Origin: Flavobacterium flavigenum | Lineage (GTDB): Bacteria; Bacteroidota; Bacteroidia; Flavobacteriales; Flavobacteriaceae | Assembly: GCF_027111255.2 (NCBI RefSeq) | Contig: NZ_CP114285.2 | Location: forward strand, 1,984,001-2,048,000 | Direction of reading: 5' to 3' | DNA: 64,000 nucleotides | In this document: piece after piece, positions 47,347 through 54,311 of the stretch | Position numbering within the stretch: position 1 is the stretch's first letter | Layout of the letters: each line of letters starts with the position of its first letter | Made by a program: the position numbers and the translations under genes | The notes under the pieces: model-generated | The model's input: the letters and a program-made list of their open reading frames with translations, nothing else | The model's database searches: none | What the model was told of the DNA's origin: nothing

Positions 47347-48179
47347 TTTTCAGAAATGGATTCATTCAGTTTTTGCACCAATACATGAGCAAAATCATTT
47401 GCAAACTCTTTTTTTCGGTATTTTGTTATCGGTTGAATCCCGGTAATTACATTTGTCAGAAATAATTCATCTGCTTTCTGAAGATCGAATGGTGAAATTA
47501 TTTCTTCGAGTACTTCTATGCCTTCTATTTTTTTTGCTAATGCTAAAATTTGTTTACGCATAACACCATTCAAACAACCCTCGGAAACTGGTGGAGTGAT
47601 CAGTTTTTTACCTGTAAGCATAAATAAATTTCCCTGTAGTACCTCAACAACATTTTTAGTATCATTAAGCAAAATACAGTTGTCTAAAGCGTTCTCATAG
47701 GCAAAAATACTTCCGGTAACATTGATCAGCTTATTAGTTGTTTTAATCGACGACAATAACTGTTTATTCACATAGAAGTCTTTATACAAATCAACTTCAT
47801 ATGCAGCAGTATTTAAAGTATAATCGACACTTTCAAGAGGTGTTGCATGAATTAAATAAGAAACTAAATTTGTTTTTGGCAAATACAATCCTCCGTCATT
47901 TCTAAAAACCGTTATTCTTGCTCTTGCCGATGCAGCGATGCCCATTTCATTAACAAGATTCAAAACCTGTTCTTCAAAATATTCCATAGTGAAATCCATT
48001 GGGATCTCCATTCTCACCACACGCATAGAAGCCATTAACCTGAAATAATGATCTTCCAGAAACAAGACCCTGTTATTTACTATTTTCAGGGTTTCAAAAA
48101 CACCATCGCCATACAAGAATGCACGATTTTGTGTTAGTATATTTTCTTCCTGTGCAATGTTTCCGTTAAAATTGATCAT
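47343..48179 (-). CDS. Class IV aminotransferase (IlvE / PabC type)
   Basis: A 278-residue PLP enzyme of fold type IV. Visible: the opening NFNGNIAQEENILTQNRAFLYGDGVFETLKI, the PLP-lysine segment LLSSIKTTNKL (Lys about 145) and the phosphate-binding TNVITGIQPITKY. Such proteins are either branched-chain aminotransferases or aminodeoxychorismate lyase for folate; length and opening (FLYGDGVFET) favour the PabC side, but motif reading cannot settle it. Confidence 0.85.
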   Translation of the reverse strand: MINFNGNIAQEENILTQNRAFLYGDGVFETLKIVNNRVLFLEDHYFRLMASMRVVRMEIPMDFTMEYFEEQVLNLVNEMGIAASARARITVFRNDGGLYLPKTNLVSYLIHATPLESVDYTLNTAAYEVDLYKDFYVNKQLLSSIKTTNKLINVTGSIFAYENALDNCILLNDTKNVVEVLQGNLFMLTGKKLITPPVSEGCLNGVMRKQILALAKKIEGIEVLEEIISPFDLQKADELFLTNVITGIQPITKYRKKEFANDFAHVLVQKLNESISEN

Positions 48180-48233
48180 AAAAAAACCCTGAATTTTGTT
48201 CAGGGCAAATATAAGGCATAAAATAGACTTTTT

Positions 48234-48626
48234 CTAAACAGAACCTATAAGATGTTTCAGATCTGAAATCTGATTCTCCCACAATTGTTTAGCCTCTCCT
48301 ATTTCTTCTTTTTCCGCAAAATCAATCACCATTAATGAAACATCTTTGGTTAATTCATCTACCAAAATATGCAATTCAAAGAAATACTCTGTGTCTTTAC
48401 TGGACTCATCGACCCATTTAAACTTTACTTTTTCACCGGTTTTTTTAGATGCAAGACGCGCTTTTTCCTGCGAATCATTCCATATAAAAGTAAAAAACTC
48501 ACCTCTTGAATTTACATTGTCTGCAAACCATTCTGATAAGCCTGACGGCGTTGATATATATTGGTATAATAACTGTGGCGACGAATTGATTGGAAACTCT
48601 ATTTCGTAACGTATTTTTGAATCCAT
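48234..48626 (-). CDS. START-like domain protein
   Basis: A 130-residue small-molecule-binding-fold protein from the ATG at 48626 (MDSKIRYEIEFPINSSPQLLY). It has the START/AHSA1 layout: a first strand, a helix pair (YQYISTPSGLSEWFADNV), beta sheet (FTFIWNDSQEKARLASKKTGEKVKFKW) and a long C-terminal helix (AKQLWENQISDLKHLIG). Common in Bacteroidota next to aminotransferase class IV. No ligand known. A short 45-base gap upstream of the aminotransferase start on the same strand fits an operon with it. Confidence 0.8.
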   Translation of the reverse strand: MDSKIRYEIEFPINSSPQLLYQYISTPSGLSEWFADNVNSRGEFFTFIWNDSQEKARLASKKTGEKVKFKWVDESSKDTEYFFELHILVDELTKDVSLMVIDFAEKEEIGEAKQLWENQISDLKHLIGSV

Positions 48627-48713
48627 GTGATACATTTAATTTTTTCGAAATATAAGAATATCTGTCCAAAAACAATGCATTTTTAAAAATATTTTTTTTT
48701 CTTGATTTTATAC

Positions 48714-48743
48714 TTGTAAGCTTTAATATTATTTCTATATTTG
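48714..48743 (+). promoter_or_regulatory. Promoter of tRNA-Met
   Basis: TTG at 48714-48716, 19 bases, TATATTTG at 48736-48743. Exact consensus; the mature tRNA begins 37 bases on. Confidence 0.82.
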
Positions 48744-48779
48744 CACCCGCAATCAGGAACACATTTAGATTGCAGTCCA

Positions 48780-48853
48780 GGCGAGGTAGCTCAGTTGGTT
48801 AGAGCGCAGGATTCATAACCCTGAGGTCGAGAGTTCAAATCTCTCTCTCGCTA
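48780..48853 (+). tRNA. tRNA-Met(CAT), chimeric after island insertion
   Basis: Complete cloverleaf: acceptor GGCGAGG with TCTCGCT (closed by two GU pairs, positions 1-72 and 7-66), D-stem GCTC/GAGC, anticodon loop TTCATAA, T-stem GAGAG/CTCTC, discriminator A, no encoded CCA. The anticodon is CAT; it lacks initiator features, so it is elongator Met (or Ile2 if the C is lysidinylated). The 3' half was supplied by the integrated island: the original 3' half, with a perfect G7-C66 pair, lies at 59361-59406. Confidence 0.93.
48808..48828. repeat. Attachment-site core, left copy
   Basis: A 21-base stretch across the anticodon loop (AGGATTCATAACCCTGAGG plus TC) is repeated exactly at 59361-59381. 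Crossover in an anticodon loop is typical of tyrosine integrases. The two copies bound the island. Confidence 0.9.
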
Positions 48854-48862
48854 CTTGAAACA

Positions 48863-48896
48863 AAAGGATTTACGAATTTTCGTAAATCCTTTTTTT
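48863..48896 (+). terminator. Terminator after chimeric tRNA-Met (island-borne)
   Basis: Stem AAAGGATTTACGA / TCGTAAATCCTTT, seven Ts. It lies on the island side of the core, so the island brought its own terminator for the tRNA it completes. Confidence 0.85.
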
Positions 48897-48900
48897 ATTG

Positions 48901-48920
48901 GAGTGACTTTTAAGAGTGAC
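48901..48920. repeat. Integrase arm-type repeat pair, left
   Basis: GAGTGAC at 48901-48907 and again at 48914-48920, 13 bases apart start to start. The same pair with the same spacing and orientation lies at 59253-59272 near the other end. Candidate arm-type binding sites for the integrase. Confidence 0.6.
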
Positions 48921-48923
48921 TTT

Positions 48924-50180
48924 TTACGTACCAAACACTCTAATTTTCAACGTCGCTTCTTCTAAAGCAGAGAGAACAGTACTGTCAATATAATGGTCTT
49001 TTAAAATTTTTTCACCACTATGTGAAGTTAGCAGACCAGTATTTTTTCCCATTGCTCGATGCATCCAAGTAATATATGTCTTTCTTAAATTTTTCAGACT
49101 AACATCTTTCTGTATCCCTGATTCTTTTACATAATGAGAAAATGACTTAGACAAAGCGTCCATTATTGTTTTTGTTTTCACATTTCTTTCTGGAAGTAAA
49201 ATATAATCGTCTGTATTTTTCTTTGCTTCATACCCCATCTCTAATAATAATTCAAATAAATCATCATTGATTGGTACAAACTTATTATACTGCTCCGTTC
49301 TTCTTATCCTGTTAACCTTTTTATTAGCAATTTTAAAAAATTTAACACCTTCAATTGTAACCAACATATCACACCACCTCAACTCAACAACATCTTCACG
49401 TCTGCCACCAGTCAACAAGAATAGCTTAAAACCATGAACTAAATACGGCTTATACATGTTTTTCCTTTCACCCTTACCTCCAAGAATCTGAAATTGATTA
49501 ACAACACCAATAGAATCAATAACAGTTTTAAACTCTTCTTTTGTCAAAGTCGTTACATCTTGCATTATTACCGACTTTGATTCATACACCGCAAATTGAT
49601 TCTTCATCACTATCTCCTCAACATCAATCAAAAAAGAAAAAAAAGCTTTCAAAGCTCCCATGCATTTATTGAATGATTTAGCACCATAATGATTTTCTGC
49701 CCATAGATAAAACCGAGCAACATCATTTTGATTTACATCAATTATCCTTGTCGTCAATAGATTCCTTTCTTCCATTAAATTATCCAAAAAGTATTTACAA
49801 TATCTCATGCACTCTTTTTGATATTCTAATGACACATTTTTTACTTTATGAGCATATTTATGTTGCCCTGCTAAATAGCGTTGATATTGAATTACCGAAT
49901 CTAAAATCGAATAATCATTTCCTTCCTCTTTCACAATTCTCCTTTCATAATTAGAGCTTTTCAATTCATTTTCAAAATCAATAGCTTCCTTAACTGCTTC
50001 ATTATAACTTTTAGAAGATAAAACCTTTGTTCTCTTCTTTCCATCTCCACCAACAACATGTATTTTAACCTTGTATCTATGCACATCATAATGATTGCAA
50101 GCAGGATTATCTCTTTTGCATTTATGACAATATATCTTCATCCCTTTATGAGGATTTTTAGGTAATTTTAATTTAGTCAT
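48924..50180 (-). CDS. int: Island tyrosine integrase
   Basis: A 418-residue phage-type integrase. N-terminal Cys/His-rich segment YCHKCKRDNPACNHYDVHRYKVKI (CxxC, then C and H) of zinc-ribbon look, arm/core-binding domains (about 85-205), then the catalytic domain: Arg260 in LTGGRREDVVELRW, Lys near 288, LKNLRKTYI with Arg366 (the usual His before it is Lys363), His387 in SHSGEKI and nucleophile Tyr397 in DHYIDS. Oriented toward the tRNA attachment site. The gene's start overlaps the preceding small gene by four bases. Confidence 0.92.
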   Translation of the reverse strand: MTKLKLPKNPHKGMKIYCHKCKRDNPACNHYDVHRYKVKIHVVGGDGKKRTKVLSSKSYNEAVKEAIDFENELKSSNYERRIVKEEGNDYSILDSVIQYQRYLAGQHKYAHKVKNVSLEYQKECMRYCKYFLDNLMEERNLLTTRIIDVNQNDVARFYLWAENHYGAKSFNKCMGALKAFFSFLIDVEEIVMKNQFAVYESKSVIMQDVTTLTKEEFKTVIDSIGVVNQFQILGGKGERKNMYKPYLVHGFKLFLLTGGRREDVVELRWCDMLVTIEGVKFFKIANKKVNRIRRTEQYNKFVPINDDLFELLLEMGYEAKKNTDDYILLPERNVKTKTIMDALSKSFSHYVKESGIQKDVSLKNLRKTYITWMHRAMGKNTGLLTSHSGEKILKDHYIDSTVLSALEEATLKIRVFGT

Positions 50181-50551
50181 TTAGAATATTTTTTATAAAG
50201 TTCATTTTCAATGTTGTTTGATAATTTAATTTTAGTTGTAGGTTTTGAAGTTTCTTCACCTGAAAGACTATGAATTACCATCTCACAGACAGATTCATCT
50301 TTAGATATTTTTCGATACAATTCAATCCAATCATTAGGATACTGTTTTTTCAATTCCATTACCTTGACTTTATCAATTGCGCAATCAACATCAATTTCAT
50401 ATACATATGGCTTTCCCATTTTATGAATTGTAATATCCTTCGAGATTAACCACTTTTTAATAGCATCGTAATCTTTTAGATTTATTCTCTCCCCTACTTG
50501 GACAAAATTTAAAGTTGGTAAGTGATAAAAGTAAAAGAAGAGATTAATCAT
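50177..50551 (-). CDS. Small excisionase-like protein of the island
   Basis: A 124-residue basic protein translated just before the integrase (ATGA overlap). Start at the ATG at 50551 (MINLFFYFYHLPTLNF); upstream codons lie in the promoter and leader. The segment NLKDYDAIKKWLISKDITIHKMGKPYVYEIDVDCAI has the helix-turn-helix plus wing order of small recombination directionality factors, and the position upstream of int is where an excisionase would be. No clear family name. The leader contains a six-codon mini-ORF whose stop overlaps this start. Confidence 0.55.
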   Translation of the reverse strand: MINLFFYFYHLPTLNFVQVGERINLKDYDAIKKWLISKDITIHKMGKPYVYEIDVDCAIDKVKVMELKKQYPNDWIELYRKISKDESVCEMVIHSLSGEETSKPTTKIKLSNNIENELYKKYSK

Positions 50552-50578
50552 GTTTTCTGTATTTTCATTATTATAGTG

Positions 50579-50608
50579 CAAATGTAGCGTTTTTAAAGAA
50601 ATAAACAA
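50579..50608 (-). promoter_or_regulatory. Promoter of the excisionase-like/int operon
   Basis: On the minus strand TTG (50606-50608), 19 bases, TACATTTG (50579-50586). Exact consensus and spacing. Confidence 0.82.
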
Positions 50609-50625
50609 AGTTAAAATCATTTTTT

Positions 50626-50712
50626 TTATGAATTTACAGATTCAATAAAAATCAAAACACTAATAATCAAACACATAAAAAAAATTAAAACATTAAAATT
50701 CTGTATTTTCAT
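50626..50712 (-). CDS. Possible 28-residue hydrophobic peptide
   Basis: An ORF of 29 codons begins at the middle copy of the 14-bp element and encodes MKIQNFNVLIFFMCLIIS plus VLIFIESVNS: a short polar start, about 18 hydrophobic residues and a polar end, as in small membrane peptides and type I toxins. No clear promoter is visible for it. AT-rich DNA gives hydrophobic ORFs by chance, so this is weak. Confidence 0.25.
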   Translation of the reverse strand: MKIQNFNVLIFFMCLIISVLIFIESVNS

Positions 50713-50731
50713 AAAAAATGTGAAAATAAAA

Positions 50732-50761
50732 TTGTTTAATTAAAAAATAATGCTACCTTTG
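50732..50761 (+). promoter_or_regulatory. Promoter of the integrase-like gene
   Basis: TTG at 50732-50734, 19 bases, TACCTTTG at 50754-50761. Exact consensus and the mirror image of the int-side promoter. Confidence 0.82.
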
Positions 50762-50788
50762 CATTGTTAATATGAAAATACAGAAAGC

Positions 50789-51559
50789 ATGAATGAAAAT
50801 AATAATGACTTGATATGGACATCCGAAAACTTAGTAATGTTTGGAATGTGGCTGGTTAAAAAAGGAGAGCATGGATATGGGTTACTTTGCATTCACGGTT
50901 CCTGTTTAGGACTAAAAATAGGAACATTACTAAAGTTGAAATGGAATGACTTTATTGAAGAATATAATGAGGAGTGCAAATTTTATCTTGAAATCGTCGA
51001 TGATAAAAAATCGAAAATTGACACTTATCGATTAAGTAAGTTTCTTATGCGTTATACAAAATGGGCATATAAAAACGATTTTAACGACGAAAATAGGACA
51101 ATAGAATCTCTAATCTATATCAACTGTAAAACTGGAAAATCACTTACTACTTCAAGCTTAAATAGAGAATTGAACAAATTCTACCAGGAATTTAGGTCAG
51201 AAGTGTATTCCACAACATTCCTAGACCTAAAACTCAGAGAACTAAAAACAAATTCATTTGAGATTGCTTGGGCAAGAGATTTCGTAACAAAATATAACTG
51301 CACAAAAAAGGCTTTTATTATCGTATCTAAGCATATGGGGCATAGAACTGTTAACGACACAATAAATCTTTTAGAAATTGAACCAAATGACGACATTGTG
51401 ATTACCTATGACCTGTTCAACCCAAGCACAAAAGAAGAATCCGAAATTGAGCAAATATTTTCTAACAAAGAAAAGTTAAAACAATATTTGTTAAGCCAGA
51501 ACATATCAACGACCACTCTTGAATTCATGAAACTTCGTGATAAGTCGAAGGACGAATAA
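50789..51559 (+). CDS. Degenerate tyrosine-recombinase-like protein
   Basis: A 256-residue protein that looks like the catalytic domain of a tyrosine recombinase alone. GLKIGTLLKLKWNDF aligns with the box I pattern G-R--EL--L-W, but Lys43 replaces the Arg; LKTNSFEIAWARDFV stands for the HxLR helix; SKHMGHRTVNDTINLLEI for LGH---------Y, without a clear nucleophile Tyr. It is therefore probably inactive as a recombinase and may bind DNA as a regulator or help the integrase. Translated after a mini-ORF that overlaps its ATG. Confidence 0.6.
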   Translation: MNENNNDLIWTSENLVMFGMWLVKKGEHGYGLLCIHGSCLGLKIGTLLKLKWNDFIEEYNEECKFYLEIVDDKKSKIDTYRLSKFLMRYTKWAYKNDFNDENRTIESLIYINCKTGKSLTTSSLNRELNKFYQEFRSEVYSTTFLDLKLRELKTNSFEIAWARDFVTKYNCTKKAFIIVSKHMGHRTVNDTINLLEIEPNDDIVITYDLFNPSTKEESEIEQIFSNKEKLKQYLLSQNISTTTLEFMKLRDKSKDE

Positions 51560-51649
51560 AGCCTAGAAAAAACTTCACTTTAAAACATTAAAAAAAAATC
51601 CATCTAGAATGGACAGGAAGAAAACTGCCTTAACTTAAAATTTATAAAT

Positions 51650-52150
51650 ATGAAAAACAATGTATTCTATCACATTTCACCAATCGAAAACAAAGATTCC
51701 ATCTTAAAAAATGGGTTAATTTCTACATCATCCGAAATATTTGTTTGCAACGAATTTAATCAATTAAGAAGAATCGCACATGGTCAATTAGGCATCTCAG
51801 AGTATTCAATTTTTAAAATTCCTTCATCAAACATTACAGGCGAAATTTTGAATGATGACGTCGCAGAATTTGGAGCACAATATCAGTTCATCGTAAAACA
51901 AGATATAATTGAAAGCAAATGCATTTCGCACGTTGAAGATGTTAAGTGGCATCCTTGTGATTTAGCAGAAGTAAACAATCGAGAATTCGCATCATTTCTA
52001 GGCATGGACGTAGATAAACTCATGCAAGAAATGGTTCAACACAACAAAGAATGGTGCGAACACTTTAATAAAAAATACAACCTAAATATAGATTATGTGC
52101 CACTCAACATGGAGGGGGTGAACGGAATTGGGGGTGGCAATTTGGAGTGA
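51650..52150 (+). CDS. ADP-ribosyltransferase-like (DarT-type fold) protein
   Basis: A 166-residue cytosolic protein. Its opening FYHISPIENKDSILKNGLISTSSEIFV matches the start of DarT and related ART-fold proteins (aromatic-H-I-[ST]-x-[IL]-x-N-x-x-x-I-L-x-x-G-L), where the His binds NAD. A later SIFKIPSSNI and QFIVKQDIIESK fit the following strands. The catalytic Glu cannot be placed with certainty. No DarG-like macrodomain partner is adjacent. A lone toxin, a base-modifying effector or a domesticated fold are all possible. Class known, identity inferred. Confidence 0.5.
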   Translation: MKNNVFYHISPIENKDSILKNGLISTSSEIFVCNEFNQLRRIAHGQLGISEYSIFKIPSSNITGEILNDDVAEFGAQYQFIVKQDIIESKCISHVEDVKWHPCDLAEVNNREFASFLGMDVDKLMQEMVQHNKEWCEHFNKKYNLNIDYVPLNMEGVNGIGGGNLE

Positions 52151-52158
52151 AAACTTTT

Positions 52159-52187
52159 TGAGGAGTTGAGATATTCTTTCTCCTCAA
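52159..52187. repeat. Hairpin after the ART-like gene
   Basis: TTGAGGAG / CTCCTCAA with a 13-base loop, no T-run. It may stabilise the 3' end of the ART-like mRNA. Confidence 0.4.
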
Positions 52188-52215
52188 GCGTATAAGTCTG
52201 AAAAAAATCTCTCTA

Positions 52216-52350
52216 TCGTTGAAGTAAGTTCTTTGAAATATTGAAAACAAAAAAATCTTCTCGTTGAAGTAAACTTTCTCTAACTGTTGAAAACAAAAAT
52301 CTTTTCGTTGAAGTAAAGTTTCTTTAAACATTGAAAATGAAAAACTAAAT
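52216..52350. repeat. Iteron-like direct repeats
   Basis: Three tandem units of 44-45 bases start at 52216, 52261 and 52305. Each opens TCGTTGAAGTAA, then a pyrimidine-rich stretch (CTTTCTCTAA, GTTTCTTTAA), then TTGAAAACAAAAA or a close variant. Spacing and conservation resemble iterons at plasmid origins, and the next gene encodes a winged-helix protein of replication type. The rest of the gap 52151-52636 is AT-rich, with looser repeats (CTGCTGAAAAAA, CTACTGAAAAAA) near 52570-52610. Confidence 0.6.
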
Positions 52351-52636
52351 AATAACAATTCAACCAATAATTAATTTCAAAATAAAAACTAATGAAACTT
52401 TCTAAATATCAGTAATGTAATTTATTATATTTTTCTTTTTCTTATTTCTATTCTTATTTTAATATAAGCAGTAGTATAATAGAAAGAGCTTAATTCAGCA
52501 TACCCCTGTTTCTACCTCAACATACCTATGTTCATTTAGCAACAGGAGAATGTTTAAAAAACAACATACCCTACTGAAAAAACAGCACCAACCTGCTGAA
52601 AAAAAATTAAACAAATAATAACTTAAAAAAAATAAT

Positions 52637-53296
52637 ATGAACGAAAATCAAGACCAAAACTTCGTAAAAGTAAATTACAATTTACTAGCAAGCCCAAAAC
52701 TAAACTCAACCCAAAAACTATTTTTATCCTATATAATTGGATGGCAAAACAATAATAAAATCTGTTTCGAAACCAACAGAAACCTAGCATTAAGATTTGG
52801 TAAAAAATATGGCGGAATCAGGTCAGTCATTAAAGACTTAAATACTTTTGACTTTTTCAAATCTAAAAGCAAAGACTATGATGAAACAACCCGCACATCA
52901 GGACATGAAATTACTGTCAATATTGACAAGCTGGAAAAATTTTTAAGTACCGAAAAACCAATAGTAGAACCTACCTCAACGGAAGAACAATCAAATAATG
53001 AAGACAATTCAAATTTACCCGAAGCAGGAAAAATTGATGAATGCGAATTTGAACAATTTCCAACATATGACCTTGATGACATAGTTGATTTAACTAAAAT
53101 ATTAAAAATATTAGATTTCAATGAATCTGACATAAATCAGTTCATACAACATTTTCAAACCCAACAAGTAACATTCGATTCATTTACAGATTATTTTATT
53201 TCTCTCAAAATAGAGAACAAAACTAAAGGTTATAAAGGAATTATCATTTCAAATACACAAGCAGAACAGTTAGAAAAAATGTTCTCAAAAGACTAA
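52637..53296 (+). CDS. Winged-helix replication-type protein
   Basis: A 219-residue protein. Residues 9-95 (FVKVNYNLLASPKLNSTQKLFLSYIIGW... CFETNRNLALRFGKKYGGIRSVIKDLN) match the helix-turn-helix of phage replisome organisers and plasmid replication proteins: a 'Cf-sN--lA--fg' recognition helix after 'lt--qkl-l-yI--w'. An acidic linker (about 110-145) and a helical C-terminal part follow. With the iteron-like repeats just upstream it may start replication of the excised island. No catalytic motif, so it would recruit host replication proteins. Confidence 0.5.
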   Translation: MNENQDQNFVKVNYNLLASPKLNSTQKLFLSYIIGWQNNNKICFETNRNLALRFGKKYGGIRSVIKDLNTFDFFKSKSKDYDETTRTSGHEITVNIDKLEKFLSTEKPIVEPTSTEEQSNNEDNSNLPEAGKIDECEFEQFPTYDLDDIVDLTKILKILDFNESDINQFIQHFQTQQVTFDSFTDYFISLKIENKTKGYKGIIISNTQAEQLEKMFSKD

Positions 53297-53616
53297 TTTA
53301 CAAAAGACGGATATCCTACCCCTACAACAGTACCTTATGCGTAATTTTTAACTCGTTTAACTACACTTATACAATCTAGATGCTCCTGCAACAGTTCCAT
53401 GGGGCATCAAAGATTGAAAGAGTCGCTCTACATTAAAGAACGCCTCCCTACCTCCCTGTTTTTCAACAACTAAGAAGTTTTAACAGCAGAGTTATCGCCC
53501 TCGAAAATTAGCTTAAAATATCATTAAATATCAAACACTCGAACTGCCGTTCAAAATTTTTTTTTATAATTTTTCCCAAGGTTTTATTCGAACTGATATT
53601 TATACATAAAGAAGTC
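53297..53616. other. Gene-free stretch
   Basis: 320 bases with no credible ORF. It is less AT-rich than the rest of the island in its first 200 bases. I see short inverted pieces but no clear RNA structure or promoter. Confidence 0.5.
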
Positions 53617-53751
53617 ATGACAAAAAGAATCTTACTCAAACCATCACAGATGCGAATGCTAATAGACAAAATAGGAGTTCCTCCTTGTTGTAAATCATTG
53701 TCAGCAAACGGAGCAACAATAAATGTTATTTACTATAAGAAAGAAAAATAA
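53617..53751 (+). CDS. 44-residue basic protein
   Basis: Encodes MTKRILLKPSQMRMLIDKIG, then VPPCCKSLSANGATINVIYYKKEK. A codon-like composition, a proper ATG and a following terminator support it as a real gene. A recognition-helix-like segment (KPSQMRMLIDKIGVP) and a conserved-looking CC-NG pattern suggest a small nucleic-acid-binding protein of mobile elements. No family named with confidence. Confidence 0.5.
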   Translation: MTKRILLKPSQMRMLIDKIGVPPCCKSLSANGATINVIYYKKEK

Positions 53752-53774
53752 AAGCCACAAATTGTGGCTTTTAA
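53751..53774. terminator. Bidirectional terminator
   Basis: Perfect inverted repeat AAAGCCACAA / TTGTGGCTTT between the small ORF and the convergent lipoprotein gene, with A and T tracts. Confidence 0.7.
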
Positions 53775-53784
53775 ATCAATTTAC

Positions 53785-54267
53785 TTATTGAGGAAAATAT
53801 CTAGAGTAAGTACTTGTATCTCCTGTATTGTTTTGCACCAACACCATTTCTGTATCTGTGATGGATTTTATTGTGTAAACAATTGGAATATAAGGTAGAT
53901 AAACTTTCTTTGTAATAGTTAGAGTATTCTTGTCGATTTCCCATGTACCAGAAGTAATAGACCCTAAACCGTATCGACTGTAAAATTTGAATACACCCTC
54001 TGATAAAAAATAATTAACTCCTAAGTAATCTTTATCATCGTAATTACCATCATTAGTCCTGCTTTTTAAAGCCCAACCCCATTTCATCTCTCCCATCAAT
54101 AATGATTTATTATTGGGAACGGCTGGAGTATTCGGTACAGTTGGAGTTACTGGAGTATTGGATGTATTATCAGTATTATTATCTTCGGTCATGGAATCAC
54201 TTGAGCATCCTGTAGACAGTGAAACGATAAATAAAACGACAGCAACGATATGTAGTATTTTTTTCAT
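53785..54267 (-). CDS. Island lipoprotein, unknown function
   Basis: A 160-residue predicted lipoprotein: signal peptide KKILHIVAVVLFIVSLSTGC, then a Thr/Pro/Asn-rich spacer (TPVTPTVPNTPAVPNN) and a beta-rich domain (FKFYSRYGLGSITSGTWEIDKNTLTITKKVYLP) like lipocalin-type 'gtW--d---l-i' repeats. Follows the next gene upstream by 44 bases on the same strand. A surface protein encoded by an island beside a regulator could affect phage adsorption or surface exclusion; that is inference. Confidence 0.6.
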   Translation of the reverse strand: MKKILHIVAVVLFIVSLSTGCSSDSMTEDNNTDNTSNTPVTPTVPNTPAVPNNKSLLMGEMKWGWALKSRTNDGNYDDKDYLGVNYFLSEGVFKFYSRYGLGSITSGTWEIDKNTLTITKKVYLPYIPIVYTIKSITDTEMVLVQNNTGDTSTYSRYFPQ

Positions 54268-54311
54268 AAATTTTATTTAATTTTTAATATTTTAAAATGT
54301 TGTACACTTAA

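Larger units (their letters stand above)
50555..50785. repeat. Three copies of a 14-bp element in the divergent control region
   Basis: TTCTGTATTTTCAT lies at 50555-50568 and 50699-50712; its reverse complement ATGAAAATACAGAA lies at 50772-50785. The outer two sit exactly 10 bases downstream of the -7 boxes of the two divergent promoters, in the same sense relative to each transcript. In each transcript the element begins a six-codon ORF (MKIQK plus T or A) whose TGA overlaps the start ATG of the next gene. Confidence 0.75.

Noticed and set aside
52216..52350. CRISPR or phage attachment repeats
   Set aside because: There are only three degenerate units of 44-45 bases in tandem with no unique spacers; an iteron-like array fits better.
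52104..52367. 87-codon minus-strand ORF
   Set aside because: It is an artefact of the iteron-like repeats; the protein is low-complexity (repeated FNEKIF-like units).
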